In this document: positions 8,695 through 17,688 of the stretch, piece after piece
How positions within the stretch are numbered: the first letter of the stretch is position 1
Layout of the letters: each line of letters begins with the position of its first letter
NCBI GenBank assembly: GCA_023229435.1
Contig: JALNZF010000007.1
Span: 90,145 to 154,144, forward strand
Length of the DNA: 64,000 nucleotides
DNA from: Nitrospirota bacterium
GTDB taxonomy: Bacteria; Nitrospirota; UBA9217
Reading direction: 5' to 3'
Program-made: the position numbers and the translations under genes
Notes under the pieces: generated by a model
The model's input: the letters and a program-made list of their open reading frames with translations, nothing else
Database searches by the model: none
What the model was told of the DNA's origin: nothing

Positions 8695-10119
8695 TTATTG
8701 CGATTTCCCGATCAAATAGATATGGATCGCCTGGGCCGCTTTTCTGCCGGCTCCGAGCGCAGAGATAACGGTGGCGGATCCGGTAACGATATCGCCGCCG
8801 GCGTACACCCCCGTGCGGCTGGTACTGCCCGTTTGCTCGTCGGCGATGATGAATCCGCAATCGTTGACCGCCAGGTCCCGGGTGCTCCGCGACACGAGCG
8901 GATTGGTGTTCGTCCCCACTGCCATGATCACCGTATCAGCCTTGACCAGGAACTCCGACCCCTTCTTCGGGAGCGAACGGCGGCGGCCCGATGCATCGGG
9001 CGCTCCCAGCTCCATGCGTACGCATTCAACGGCAATGGTATGGCCGTTCTCGCCGACGATCCTGACCGGACTCGTCAGCAGTTCGAGAATGACCCCCTCT
9101 TCCTTCGCATGATGGACCTCTTCACGCCGCGCAGGCATCTCCGCTTCCGAGCGGCGGTAGATAACGACCGTTTCCCGGGCCCCCAGACGCAGAGCGGTCC
9201 GGGCGGCATCAATGGCCACATTTCCTCCACCCACCACAGCCACGCGCTCTCCCCTCCTGATCGGTGTGTCGTATTCCGGCGTCGAATAGGCCCGCATCAG
9301 GTTGATCCGTGTCAGGAACTCGTTGGCCGAATATACGCCGGCGAGATGCTCGCCCTCAATGCCCATGAACTTCGGCAACCCCGCACCCGTGCCGATAAAG
9401 CAGGCATCGAAGTCCTCCATGAGTTCGTCCACGCTCATAAGTTTTCCTACCACGACATTCGTTACGATCTCAACGCCCATTTTTTTCAGGACCGCGATCT
9501 CCCGCGACACGATCTTCTTCGGGAGGCGGAACTCCGGGATCCCATAGACCAGCACTCCGCCCGCCTCATGAAGGGCTTCATAGATGGTTACCGCATGGCC
9601 GAGCTTTGCGAGATCGTACGCGCAAGCCAGACCGGACGGGCCGCTCCCCACGACCGCGACCTTCTTTCCCGAGAGCGCTACTGCCGCAGGCGCATCCTGC
9701 CGCCCCTGCTCCGCCGACCAATCCGCGATAAACCGTTCCAGACGGCCGATGGCCACGGGTTCGAATTTTTTCCCCAGGGTGCAGCGTTGCTCGCACTGGA
9801 CCTCCTGGGGACAGACGCGGCCGCAGACGGCGGGCAGAAGATTTTCACTCCGGATGATCGTAAGCGCCTGGTCGAACTCGCCCGCCTTGATCGCCTGGAT
9901 GAACCGGGGTATGGGGACGCTCACGGGGCAACCGGTGACGCATTTCGGGTCCTTGCAATTGAGACACCGCCCTGCCTCGACCATGGCCTGCTCCGGCGTG
10001 TATCCGAGTGAAACCTCGTCAAAGTTCGTACGTCGTTTCCGGGGGTCCTGTTCGGGTATCGGTGTTTTATGAGGGATGATCTTTGCGGGCTTTTTCTTTT
10101 CTCCTCCCGCTCCGGTCAT
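8695..10119 (-). CDS. nfnB: NfnB-type NADPH:ferredoxin subunit (annotated also as glutamate synthase small chain GltA)
   Basis: 474 residues. N-terminal Cys clusters for two [4Fe-4S] centres (CLNCKDPKCVTGCP and CGRCPQEVQCEQRC-like spacing: VCGRVCPQEVQCEQRCTLG), then an FAD fold (VVGSGPSGLACAYDLAKLG) and a second dinucleotide fold (VAVVGGGNVAIDAARTALRLG). Alone it would be called GltA/GltD, but the adjacent upstream FNR-like gene makes an NfnAB bifurcating transhydrogenase the better call. I chose ATG 10119 because the longer frame overlaps nfnA and begins with atypical residues. Confidence 0.8.
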   Translation of the reverse strand: MTGAGGEKKKPAKIIPHKTPIPEQDPRKRRTNFDEVSLGYTPEQAMVEAGRCLNCKDPKCVTGCPVSVPIPRFIQAIKAGEFDQALTIIRSENLLPAVCGRVCPQEVQCEQRCTLGKKFEPVAIGRLERFIADWSAEQGRQDAPAAVALSGKKVAVVGSGPSGLACAYDLAKLGHAVTIYEALHEAGGVLVYGIPEFRLPKKIVSREIAVLKKMGVEIVTNVVVGKLMSVDELMEDFDACFIGTGAGLPKFMGIEGEHLAGVYSANEFLTRINLMRAYSTPEYDTPIRRGERVAVVGGGNVAIDAARTALRLGARETVVIYRRSEAEMPARREEVHHAKEEGVILELLTSPVRIVGENGHTIAVECVRMELGAPDASGRRRSLPKKGSEFLVKADTVIMAVGTNTNPLVSRSTRDLAVNDCGFIIADEQTGSTSRTGVYAGGDIVTGSATVISALGAGRKAAQAIHIYLIGKSQ

Positions 10120-10135
10120 GGTGGAATGATCATGA

Positions 10136-11002
10136 TTACTCACAGACAGGCTGCCTCTCTTTGCCCAGCATCCGTTCGTGTCGCAGCTTCCACGCTTCAA
10201 AGGACTCGCGCTCTTCGCTGGCATATGCTTTCTGGCGGTTCATGAGCAGGTCCCAGTCCACCAGGTGACCATCGAACTCAGGGCCGTCGGTGCAGGCGAA
10301 CTTCGTCTCGCCGCCCACGAACACGCGGCAGCCGCCGCACATTCCCGTACCGTCGATCATGATGGGATTCAGGCTGACGGTCGTCCTGACGTTGAATGGT
10401 TTCGTGGTCTCGCACACAAACTTCATCATGATGGCCGGTCCCACTGCCATGACCAGGCCGATGCCGCCCGTTTCGAGTTCCTGCTTCAAGGCCATGGTCA
10501 CGACACCTTTCAATCCTTTGCTTCCGTCATCCGTGGTGACCAGCACCTTGTCGCATACCTGCCGCATCTCCTGTTCATAGATCAGCAGGTCCTTGTTCCT
10601 CGCCCCCATAATGACCGTCACCGCATTTCCCGCGGATTTAAAAGCCCTCGCGATCGGGTACAGTGGCGCGACACCGAACCCGCCGCCCACCAGGACCACG
10701 TTCCCCACCTTTTCAATATGGGTCGGCATGCCCAGGGGTCCGCACAGGTCGAGGATCTCATCACCTTCCCGGCAATGTGACAGCTCGGTCGTGGTCTTGC
10801 CGACTGCCATCACGATCAGGCTGATGGTCCCTTCAGCCGGATCGATATCGGCAAGGGACAAGGGAATGCGCTCGCCTCTATCGTGGAGGCGAATGATAAC
10901 GAACTGGCCAGGCTGCGCTTTCCGGGAGATCAGGGGCGCGGCAATTTTGTAATAATACACATCGGGAGTACGAATGAGCTTTTTCTCAATGATCTTGGCC
11001 AT
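10136..11002 (-). CDS. nfnA: NfnA-type FNR-like subunit (sulfide/dihydroorotate dehydrogenase-like FAD/NAD-binding protein)
   Basis: 288 residues. An FAD-binding barrel (GQFVIIRLHDRGERIPLSLAD), an NAD-binding domain (VVLVGGGFGVAPLYPIARAF) and a C-terminal [2Fe-2S] Cys cluster in GTGMCGGCRVFVGGETKFACTDGP. In NfnAB this subunit bifurcates electrons from NADPH to NAD+ and ferredoxin, or runs in reverse. It lies 16 bases before nfnB on the same strand. PyrK- or SudB-like roles are the alternatives. Confidence 0.85.
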   Translation of the reverse strand: MAKIIEKKLIRTPDVYYYKIAAPLISRKAQPGQFVIIRLHDRGERIPLSLADIDPAEGTISLIVMAVGKTTTELSHCREGDEILDLCGPLGMPTHIEKVGNVVLVGGGFGVAPLYPIARAFKSAGNAVTVIMGARNKDLLIYEQEMRQVCDKVLVTTDDGSKGLKGVVTMALKQELETGGIGLVMAVGPAIMMKFVCETTKPFNVRTTVSLNPIMIDGTGMCGGCRVFVGGETKFACTDGPEFDGHLVDWDLLMNRQKAYASEERESFEAWKLRHERMLGKERQPVCE

Positions 11003-11082
11003 AGCTTGTCATAGTACCACAGTAAAAAGATTTTTTTCACACTTAAATTTCCTGAGGGCCCGTTGCATGATGCCGGGAAGGA

Positions 11083-11319
11083 TCAGGCGTTTTGTTCTTC
11101 TTGTTCATCGATCAGCTTATAGCCGAGCTTCTCCACGCTGTCCCGCGCGATGGTTCTCACCCGGTCCCCGGGTATCATCGATGCATCGAAGCTGATCACG
11201 ATCCGGCCGTTCTCCACATCAACGGACTCCACTCCATCAATGTTTCCGACGAACCTGCGGAGCGCAAGCGAACACTCTTCGCAAAGTTTGCTCTGCACAT
11301 GCAATGATATCTCGCTCAT
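11083..11319 (-). CDS. HMA-domain metal-binding protein
   Basis: 78 residues with the ferredoxin-like HMA pattern, but the metal loop reads KLCEECS rather than GMTCxxC. The Cys-x-x-Cys pair is kept. The helix LRRFVGNIDGVESVDV and strand GRIVISFDAS match the family. Likely a cytoplasmic soft-metal carrier. It lies 14 bases downstream of the VKOR-thioredoxin gene, so the two are probably co-transcribed. Confidence 0.7.
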   Translation of the reverse strand: MSEISLHVQSKLCEECSLALRRFVGNIDGVESVDVENGRIVISFDASMIPGDRVRTIARDSVEKLGYKLIDEQEEQNA

Positions 11320-11333
11320 GGCTCTGCCCCCGT

Positions 11334-12242
11334 CTATTTGCAGACTTCATCCTGCTTGCACATCCCGTCTTCATCCGAAGACACCGGCCCGTTCAAAAAG
11401 GAAGGTTGATTAAAAATGTCGATTGCCGTACCTGTTCCCTGAGAAGATACAACGGTCGGTGCTGTTCCGTCCGAACGTGTACTTTTCCCGATATCGTCAC
11501 AGGCGTCCCCCGACGGTGAGCAGCGACACAGGTAGTTAAGAATGGCGTCCTTGCCACTTAAAAAGAGCCGCTGATTTAGCGCGTTCACCATGATCGTGGG
11601 AACGGTATCGATACCCATGCTTTTCAGGAATGCGGAATATCCCTTGACATCGAGATGTTTCACCTCAATCTTCTTTTCAGCAAGATGTCGAATCACCTCG
11701 GTGCAATGCTTACAGTCCTTGCTGAAAAACAAAACGACACGATCACTGGTGGGAAGGCTGACCGGCGCGCCCGCCGGCAGCACCAGGTAGAGCATGCTGA
11801 AAACGGCCGCCAGAGACAGTAATCCCGCGATAATCTCTCGTTCCCCTGCAAGCAGCCTGATGATACTCAGGACGCCTATGAACGCGAAGATAATGAGACA
11901 AAAGAGACAGGGGGTATGGATGCTGAAGGCTTGATACCCGGTGAAGAACCCTTCGCATGCCAAAGACACGATCAGGACCAGATTGATGAACGGACCGGCG
12001 CCTGGTTTGTTCAGATAAAGTTCCCGGAACGACAAGAGCGCCAGAAAAGAGAAGGTCACGAGACCGATGAGCAGGATTGAGATATCGCCGTAGCGAACAT
12101 ACTGCGCCACGACTTTGCATCCCTCGGTCTGGCAAATGCTCTTGCCGAATGACTGCATGATGATCTCAGTCAGGACAAAGATCGTTGCCAGCACGCTCAC
12201 CGCTAAAAAGATTTTTTTGTTTACTTGTTGTCGGTCTTGCAT
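11334..12242 (-). CDS. Vitamin K epoxide reductase (VKOR) fused to a thioredoxin-like domain
   Basis: 302 residues. Four or five membrane helices carry the VKOR loop cysteines (ICQTEGC) and the active CxxC (HTPCLFC). A thioredoxin/glutaredoxin-like domain with CKHC (VVLFFSKDCKHCTEVI) and the cis-Pro motif VPTIMVN follows. Such fusions make disulfides in the periplasm, replacing DsbB/DsbA. A Cys-containing tail (CRCSPSGDAC ... MCKQDEVC) is unusual. I chose ATG 12242 (MQDRQQ) rather than 12287 because it directly precedes the first helix. Confidence 0.85.
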   Translation of the reverse strand: MQDRQQVNKKIFLAVSVLATIFVLTEIIMQSFGKSICQTEGCKVVAQYVRYGDISILLIGLVTFSFLALLSFRELYLNKPGAGPFINLVLIVSLACEGFFTGYQAFSIHTPCLFCLIIFAFIGVLSIIRLLAGEREIIAGLLSLAAVFSMLYLVLPAGAPVSLPTSDRVVLFFSKDCKHCTEVIRHLAEKKIEVKHLDVKGYSAFLKSMGIDTVPTIMVNALNQRLFLSGKDAILNYLCRCSPSGDACDDIGKSTRSDGTAPTVVSSQGTGTAIDIFNQPSFLNGPVSSDEDGMCKQDEVCK

Positions 12243-12358
12243 TTCGTTTTTCAATCCCTCCCGGTATGGCAAATAGATGCCGTGCACTGTACACCTTTGA
12301 AACGATATAATTCAACCCCCGTCTTGATGGCGAGAAAGAAGGAACGCTGTTCAAGAAT

Positions 12359-12817
12359 CTATTTCTTCACGGTTGCCGGGACCACCAGCACCTTGCAGTG
12401 CGCATGACCGATGACCCTCGAAACAACGCTGCCCATCATGAGCCGGGTGAGCCCGGTCCGGCCGTGGCTTCCCATGATGATCGTGTTTACCTTCCGCTTT
12501 TTTGCCTCGGAGACAATATCCTTGTAAGGCTCATTGCCCAGGTGCATGATGGCCTCGCATTGAACGCCCTGTTTGGCGGCATTCTTTATTATTCCATCGA
12601 GGTATTTTCTCAGCTGCGCTTCAAGCTTTTCCGTTGACAGCGCATCCCAGAGCTCGACTTCTGCGCTTATTTCGAACACGAGCAAAACAAACAAGCGGCT
12701 CGAACAGGTACCGGCGATCTTGATCGCCTCCCGCACCGCTGCATTGCTGAACTCCGAACCATCGGTTGCAACCAGCAACTTCTCAAAACCTGGCGTTGGA
12801 CAAACCTTCTTGGTCAT
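12359..12817 (-). CDS. Universal stress protein (UspA family)
   Basis: 152 residues. The UspA fold starts with KLLVATDGSEFSNAAVREA and ends with the ATP-binding signature GSHGRTGLTRLMMGSVVSRVI, so a nucleotide-binding Usp is expected. ATG 12817 is preceded by GGGAGGGA, which rules out the longer frame. It lies about 115 bases upstream of the VKOR gene and may be transcribed with it. Confidence 0.9.
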   Translation of the reverse strand: MTKKVCPTPGFEKLLVATDGSEFSNAAVREAIKIAGTCSSRLFVLLVFEISAEVELWDALSTEKLEAQLRKYLDGIIKNAAKQGVQCEAIMHLGNEPYKDIVSEAKKRKVNTIIMGSHGRTGLTRLMMGSVVSRVIGHAHCKVLVVPATVKK

Positions 12818-12850
12818 GGGTCCCTCCCTGTAGTGCAATTGAATGAATTA

Positions 12851-12954
12851 GTTCGGTTGTCAGGTTCACGGTTCAAGGTTCAAGGTTGAACAAGGGGATT
12901 CATGGCTTTCCAACCGTGAACCTTGAACCCGGAACCTTGAACCTGAGCAGTAAC
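12851..12954. repeat. Word-type palindromic element (GGTTCAAGGTTCAAGG family)
   Basis: Left arm CAGGTTCACGGTTCAAGGTT starts at 12861. The right arm runs in reverse wording (CCGTGAACCTTGAACC, from 12914). The element ends CCTGAGCAGTAAC (12942-12954), like the ends at 3145, 17817 and 40701; the opposite end GTTCGGTTGTCAGG is a degenerate match. It fills the gap between phoH and the usp gene. Confidence 0.6.
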
Positions 12955-12966
12955 CTGCCCTTTATT

Positions 12967-14283
12967 TTACAGCAGCGTAGCCGCAAGTTCCGCGAGGTCG
13001 GAGCGCTCTCCCTTAACAAGCGTAATGTGTCCGGCTATTGACTCTTCCTTGAACCGGTCAACCACGAAGGTAAGTCCGTTGCTCGATGAGTCAATGTAAG
13101 GATTGTCGATCTGGTACGGGTCGCCGGTCAGCACGACCTTGGTCCCTTCGCCCGCACGGGTAATAATGGTCTTGATCTCGTGTGGTGTCAGGTTCTGGGC
13201 CTCATCCACGATCAGGTACTGGTTCGGCATGCTGCGGCCGCGGATGTAGGTGAGCGGCTCCACCTCGATCATTCCGAGATCGAAGAGGCTCTGGAGGTCC
13301 TTCTTGCCCTTGACCCGTCCGGGGCCTCCCGAGGAGCCCACGAGGAAGTCGAGGTTGTCGCGGATCGGCTGCATCCAGGGCCTGAGTTTCTCCTCGACGT
13401 CGCCGGGCAGGAACCCGATGTCCTTGCCGAGCGGGAATACGGGTCGTGAGACCACAAGCCGCTGGAACGTCCGCGCCTCGATGGTCTTCTCCAGTCCCGC
13501 GGCGAGCGCCAGCAGTGTCTTGCCCGTTCCGGCCTTTCCCACGAGCGTGACAAGCCGGATATCATCATTCAAGAGCAGATCCAGGGCAAACTGCTGCTGT
13601 TTGTTCTTGGCCGTGATCCCCCAAACGCCGTGCTTCGCGGTCGTGATCGGCACAAAGACGTTTTTCTGTTTGTTATACCGGGCCAGCGCCGTCTGCGACT
13701 CGTTGGCGCTGTTCTTGAGAAGCGCGAACTGGTTCGGCAATGGCTTCGGGTCCGCGGGCTCCATTTCTCCCCGGGCATAGAAATCGTCGATCATCCCGGG
13801 CGCGACCAGCAGTTCAGACTCTCCGGAATAGAGCTCATCGAGCGTGATGGTGTCCGACTCAAAATCTTCGGCAATAAGCCCGAGCGCGTCCGCCTTGATG
13901 CGCAGGTTCGTGTCCTTGGTCACGAGGATCACCGGCAAGTCATCGTGCTTCAGGTTGAGTGCCGTGGCAAGAATCCGGTTGTCCGCCTTGGTCGCGATCA
14001 GTTCGCTCGGCAGGCGTTCCGGAGACGTGTGGTTGAGCTCCACGCGCAGGTTTCCTCCGCTCTCAAGCTTCACCCCCAGAGAGAGCTTTCCCTTGAGCCG
14101 ATGCTCATCGAGGATCCGCGAGACCTGGCGAGCGTTCCTGCCGATCTCGTTGACGTCCTTCTTGAACTTGTCCAGCTCCTCGATCACCACGATCGGGATC
14201 ACCACATCGTTGTCCTGGAACGAAAAGATCGCCCGCGGATCGTGGAGCAGCACGTTGGTATCCAGCACGAATATTTTTTTCAT
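12967..14283 (-). CDS. PhoH family protein with N-terminal PIN domain
   Basis: 438 residues. The PIN ribonuclease-like domain starts KKIFVLDTNVLLHDP and keeps acidic residues (VIEELDKFK, ATKADNRILATA, LVTKDTNLR). The PhoH ATPase half has Walker A LVGKAGTGKTLLALAAGL and Walker B YLIVDEAQNLTPHEIKTIITRAGEGTK (shown in part). Probably an RNA-directed ATPase/nuclease in the cytoplasm (YlaK-like). ATG 14283 has AAAGGAT upstream. Full length. Confidence 0.9.
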   Translation of the reverse strand: MKKIFVLDTNVLLHDPRAIFSFQDNDVVIPIVVIEELDKFKKDVNEIGRNARQVSRILDEHRLKGKLSLGVKLESGGNLRVELNHTSPERLPSELIATKADNRILATALNLKHDDLPVILVTKDTNLRIKADALGLIAEDFESDTITLDELYSGESELLVAPGMIDDFYARGEMEPADPKPLPNQFALLKNSANESQTALARYNKQKNVFVPITTAKHGVWGITAKNKQQQFALDLLLNDDIRLVTLVGKAGTGKTLLALAAGLEKTIEARTFQRLVVSRPVFPLGKDIGFLPGDVEEKLRPWMQPIRDNLDFLVGSSGGPGRVKGKKDLQSLFDLGMIEVEPLTYIRGRSMPNQYLIVDEAQNLTPHEIKTIITRAGEGTKVVLTGDPYQIDNPYIDSSSNGLTFVVDRFKEESIAGHITLVKGERSDLAELAATLL

Positions 14284-14343
14284 TTAATGATCCTTTAAAG
14301 AGAATTTAACGCCCTACGCCGGATAAGCCGAAACCAAAATTTA

Positions 14344-14450
14344 CCACGAAGACACTAAGACACGAAGAAATGCATCGCGGCTTCAGAGTTTGATTACCTC
14401 GCAAATTTTTAAGACTTTCTTTGTGCCTTCGTGTCTTTGTGGTGATACAG
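14344..14450. repeat. Word-type inverted repeat (ACCACGAAGACACTAAG family)
   Basis: CCACGAAGACACTAAGACAC at 14344 is answered by TTGTGCCTTCGTGTCTTTGT about 75 bases later. It has the same wording as the element at 40595-40694 but lacks the CCTGAG ends. It occupies the gap between tsaC and phoH. Confidence 0.55.
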
Positions 14451-14478
14451 TTCTTTTCCTTTTCGCGATGAATTGCAA

Positions 14479-15102
14479 CTAACCCAAAATCTCCCGCGAG
14501 GGGATCGCCCCTTCCCTGATCATTCTCGGTTCATCATCGCTCACATCCACGACCGTCGAAGGGTTGCCGCCTTCGGTCCTGCCTCCATCGAGGACCAGAT
14601 CAGCCATCCCGCCGATCGCCTCAGCGGCCTCCCGAGCGGTGCGAGGACTCTGCCTGCTGGAGATATTCGCGCTTGTACCGGTGAGCGCGGTGCCGAGCGA
14701 CGCGAGCAACTGCCGCGTCAGCGCATTTCCAGGAACCCTGAGCCCGATCGTCCCGGTGCCGCCGGTCAGTTCCGCCGGCACCTCCGACCTTGCCTTGAAC
14801 ACCAGGGTGAGCGGACCGGGCCAGAATTTTCTCATGAGCTCCCCGGCCCCGGGAGTGATCGCCGCTGCCCAGTCCCGCACCTCGTTTGCATCCCTGATCA
14901 GCAGCAGGATCGGCTGGTCAGCCTGCCTGCGTTTGATGGTGAACAATTTTTTGACCGCCGCGGGATTCTTCGGATCCGCGCCGAGGCCGTACAAGGTGTC
15001 TGTCGGGTACACAATTACGCCGCCCGCGCGGATCACGTCCCTGCAGCGGGTAAACGCCTGTTCGGGATAAGCAGGATCGATTTTGACTATCGGCGTCTGC
15101 AT
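14479..15102 (-). CDS. tsaC: Threonylcarbamoyl-AMP synthase (Sua5/YrdC/YciO family)
   Basis: 207 residues. YrdC-like fold: GGVIVYPTDTLYGLGADP near residue 27, IKRRQADQPILLLI, PGPLTLVFKA, TIGLRVPGN and TGTSANISSRQSP. Makes the threonylcarbamoyl adenylate used for tRNA t6A modification. Its length is that of the YrdC/YciO group, without the Sua5 C-terminal domain. ATG 15102 is the only reasonable start. Confidence 0.85.
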   Translation of the reverse strand: MQTPIVKIDPAYPEQAFTRCRDVIRAGGVIVYPTDTLYGLGADPKNPAAVKKLFTIKRRQADQPILLLIRDANEVRDWAAAITPGAGELMRKFWPGPLTLVFKARSEVPAELTGGTGTIGLRVPGNALTRQLLASLGTALTGTSANISSRQSPRTAREAAEAIGGMADLVLDGGRTEGGNPSTVVDVSDDEPRMIREGAIPSREILG

Positions 15103-15180
15103 AGAACCACGCTCATTTCAGATTGCGGAATACGGACTTCCTAAGCTGTTCACTCCGAACTCCGCACTCCGAACTCCGCA

Positions 15181-16050
15181 CTATGATCCCCCTCCCGTCA
15201 GAATGATATCCCCGTTCCCGCGCTTCAGGAAGGCGGCCACGACCGGGCACTTGACCTTAAAGAGGAAAAAGGTGCGGTTATCCTTTTCTTGCACCAGTGT
15301 TTCATAATTGGCCTGGCCCTTGCTGATGATCAGATCGGCAGATCGGTACGCATCCATGAATTGCGCGGAACACGCTTCCAGCAGGGTGCCGATGCCGTCA
15401 TTGCCGTTGTCGATCATTGTCGCGCATTCAGGGAGACCAGCGGCACGCGCGTCGTCGAGCGTGGCATCGTTGATCACCGGGGAGCCTTTGACCACGGCGA
15501 TCACGTCCTTGCCCATGTCGCGCAGGATCTCGATCAGCACCCGGTCGAACACGATCTCTCCGGCATTATCGCAAAGGTAGAGGATGCTGCGCGCGCGCAC
15601 TACCGCGCGGGAAAAATTGCGAAGATCGGTTTTAGACAAGGGCAGTCGAAAGGACTCTTCGAGCGAGCGGTCCAGATCAACGCTGTCGTAAATGCCGAAA
15701 TCGATCACGTTGCCGGCGATCGCGATGCGAACTCCGCCTTCAAGACGATCGGCTGCTCCGGCAGCCATGCGTCTGAGAGCGGGAAGCCGGTCGAGCGCGC
15801 TCCGGTTATACGTTTCCTTGACCTGCGCATACGGATCGACACCCGTCTCGTTGCGCAGTATCCGGTGGATCCGCGTAGTGGTCCTGGCCGGGACCTCGTC
15901 GAGGGAAGCGCTTTCGATGACCTTTTCCGCCAGGCGACCGATGGAACGGCCGCGGTCTCCGTTCACACCCGCGTGGCCCAGCGCGCGGGTTATCTGCGCG
16001 TAAAAACAGGGCAGACACTCGAGTTCGGTCTTCATCCCGGAAAGAGACAT
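15181..16050 (-). CDS. DUF89 family metal-dependent phosphatase
   Basis: 289 residues. The Cys-containing start KTELECLPCFYAQ, the Asn/Asp motifs GNVIDFG and LYLCDNAGEIVFDR, and IISKGQANYETL mark the DUF89 (damage-control phosphatase) family. It probably hydrolyses phosphorylated damage metabolites with a divalent metal. I chose ATG 16050, preceded by GAGGTG nine bases upstream; GTG 16062 and ATG 16035 are alternatives. Confidence 0.8.
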   Translation of the reverse strand: MSLSGMKTELECLPCFYAQITRALGHAGVNGDRGRSIGRLAEKVIESASLDEVPARTTTRIHRILRNETGVDPYAQVKETYNRSALDRLPALRRMAAGAADRLEGGVRIAIAGNVIDFGIYDSVDLDRSLEESFRLPLSKTDLRNFSRAVVRARSILYLCDNAGEIVFDRVLIEILRDMGKDVIAVVKGSPVINDATLDDARAAGLPECATMIDNGNDGIGTLLEACSAQFMDAYRSADLIISKGQANYETLVQEKDNRTFFLFKVKCPVVAAFLKRGNGDIILTGGGS

Positions 16051-16105
16051 GGTTCGTTTCACCTCGCCATGCTTTCGTCAAACAGCAGGTCGTCTCTTTC
16101 GGGGT

Positions 16106-16822
16106 TCACGCTGCCGGTCCCTGGGTTGTGCCGGCTTTGCCTGGTTTTTTCTTCCACCGCCTGCGCCTTGGCTTCTTCTTGGCAGGAGCGCTCGCAACAA
16201 CGGGCTCCGCTTTCACGGTCTGCGCGGTCAATTTGGCGGGTGCCGCTGCCTTGGCAGGCGCCGATGCCTTGACCGGCAACGATTCCTTGACCGATGCCGG
16301 TATCTTGGCGGGTGCGGCGGTCGGGCCGATGGCGACGAGCCGCTTGGCCTTTTCCTCCACCTCGCGTTCCATTTCGACCTTGAAGACCTTGAGGCGGTTC
16401 GCCACCTTCACGTCGCTCACGGCGATTATCTGCGCCGCGAACACGCCGGCGTTCTTGGCGCCCGCCTTGCCGATCGACATGGTCGCCACCGGCACGCCGC
16501 CCGGCATCTGCACGGTGGCGAGAAGCGCGTCGAGCCCCTTGAGCGTGGACGAATCGATCGGCACTCCGATCACCGGCAGCGTGGTCTGCGATGCCACCAC
16601 CCCGGCGAGGTGTGCTGCCCAGCCCGCTCCGGCGATGATCACCTTGAGACCGCGCTTCTCCGCGCTCTGGCTGTATTCCAGCACCTTCTTCGGCGTTCGA
16701 TGCGCTGACGCGATCGTCATCTCGTACTCGATCCCGAACTCCTGGAGCATCACCCCTGCCTCCTGCATCACCGGCAGATCGGAATCGCTCCCCATCAATA
16801 TCCCCACGACTGGTTTGGCCAT
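16106..16822 (-). CDS. purE: N5-carboxyaminoimidazole ribonucleotide mutase with a basic tail
   Basis: 238 residues. The class-I PurE core occupies the first 150 or so: GILMGSDSDLPVM, SAHRTP, IIAGAGWAAHLAGVVAS, LPVIGVPI, MPGGVPVATMSIG. It rearranges N5-CAIR to CAIR in purine synthesis. The remaining 80 or so residues are an added Ala/Pro/Lys-rich, probably disordered tail ending in the cluster KKKPRRRRWKKKPGK; normal PurE is about 160-170 residues. ATG 16822 has GGGAGAC upstream. Near purD, separated only by the Nif3 gene. Confidence 0.9.
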   Translation of the reverse strand: MAKPVVGILMGSDSDLPVMQEAGVMLQEFGIEYEMTIASAHRTPKKVLEYSQSAEKRGLKVIIAGAGWAAHLAGVVASQTTLPVIGVPIDSSTLKGLDALLATVQMPGGVPVATMSIGKAGAKNAGVFAAQIIAVSDVKVANRLKVFKVEMEREVEEKAKRLVAIGPTAAPAKIPASVKESLPVKASAPAKAAAPAKLTAQTVKAEPVVASAPAKKKPRRRRWKKKPGKAGTTQGPAA

Positions 16823-16888
16823 ATGTCTCCCTTCGAATTCATAATTATCGTTCAATGCGCTTTACACTATGCGCTATGCTCTTTGCAG

Positions 16889-17653
16889 TTACATATCCTT
16901 CGGATCTTCTATAAAGACCGTCTCGATGCCGAACACCTCGCTGACGACCAACATCAACGCCTTGACACCGACGGTTTCCGTTGCGTAGTGGCCGGCGACA
17001 AGAAGGTTTATTCCGCAGTCCTTCGCCGCGTTGTACACGGCCAGATCGATCTCTCCGACAAGAAAACAGTCGAGCGATAAGGCGCAGGCCTCTTTCAGGA
17101 TGCTTCCCCCGCCGCCGGAGATGATGCCGATCGAACGGACGCGGTCTTTTCCGAATCTGAACACGCGGCAATCCGTGTGTAATTTTTTATTCAAGACCGA
17201 TGCCATGGAGTTCAGTCTCGTGGTTTTTCGAAACGTCCCCGCATAGCCGATCTTGATGCCGTGATATCGGCCGAATTTTTTCGGTCCCTGTGCTCCCAGG
17301 ATACGGATCAACTGCATATTGTTCCCGTATTCTTCGTGAAGATCGAGCGGCAGATGTGCGGCATAGAGCGCGATATTGCTTCTCTTCAGGTATGCCGCTC
17401 TTTGGGTCTCGAGGTCCCTGTCCTTTTGCGGCCTCCACGTGATGCCATGGTGAACAACGAGGAGATCGACGCCGAGTTTTTTTGCCTTCTCAAAGGTGGA
17501 GATGCAGGCATCAACGGCAAAACCGACCTTCCTTATTTCGCCGCTCTTGCGGGACCTCACCTGCAAGCCGTTCACGGAAGCGTCCTTGATCTTTCCGACT
17601 CGCAGCGTCTTGTTCAAAAAACCCGCTATGTTCTTGATCGTCGCTGGTTGCAT
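16889..17653 (-). CDS. Nif3-like dinuclear metal centre protein
   Basis: 254 residues. Metal-site motifs of the NIF3/YbgI family: NGLQV, LLVVHHGITW near residue 65, HLPLDLHEEYGNN and, near the C-terminus, LLVAGHYATETVGVKAL. Often annotated as GTP cyclohydrolase I type 2 homologue; the real substrate is unknown. ATG 17653 precedes the first conserved helix (IKNIAGFLNK); an in-frame ATG at 17674 is possible. It sits between purD and purE. Confidence 0.85.
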   Translation of the reverse strand: MQPATIKNIAGFLNKTLRVGKIKDASVNGLQVRSRKSGEIRKVGFAVDACISTFEKAKKLGVDLLVVHHGITWRPQKDRDLETQRAAYLKRSNIALYAAHLPLDLHEEYGNNMQLIRILGAQGPKKFGRYHGIKIGYAGTFRKTTRLNSMASVLNKKLHTDCRVFRFGKDRVRSIGIISGGGGSILKEACALSLDCFLVGEIDLAVYNAAKDCGINLLVAGHYATETVGVKALMLVVSEVFGIETVFIEDPKDM

Positions 17654-17688
17654 TTTATATTTTGCATTTTTCATTCTTAAATAATTGA

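Noticed and set aside
8698..10011. A 437-codon plus-strand frame over nfnB
   Set aside because: Antisense to a gene with clear Fe-S and dinucleotide motifs; no ribosome site or recognisable domain.
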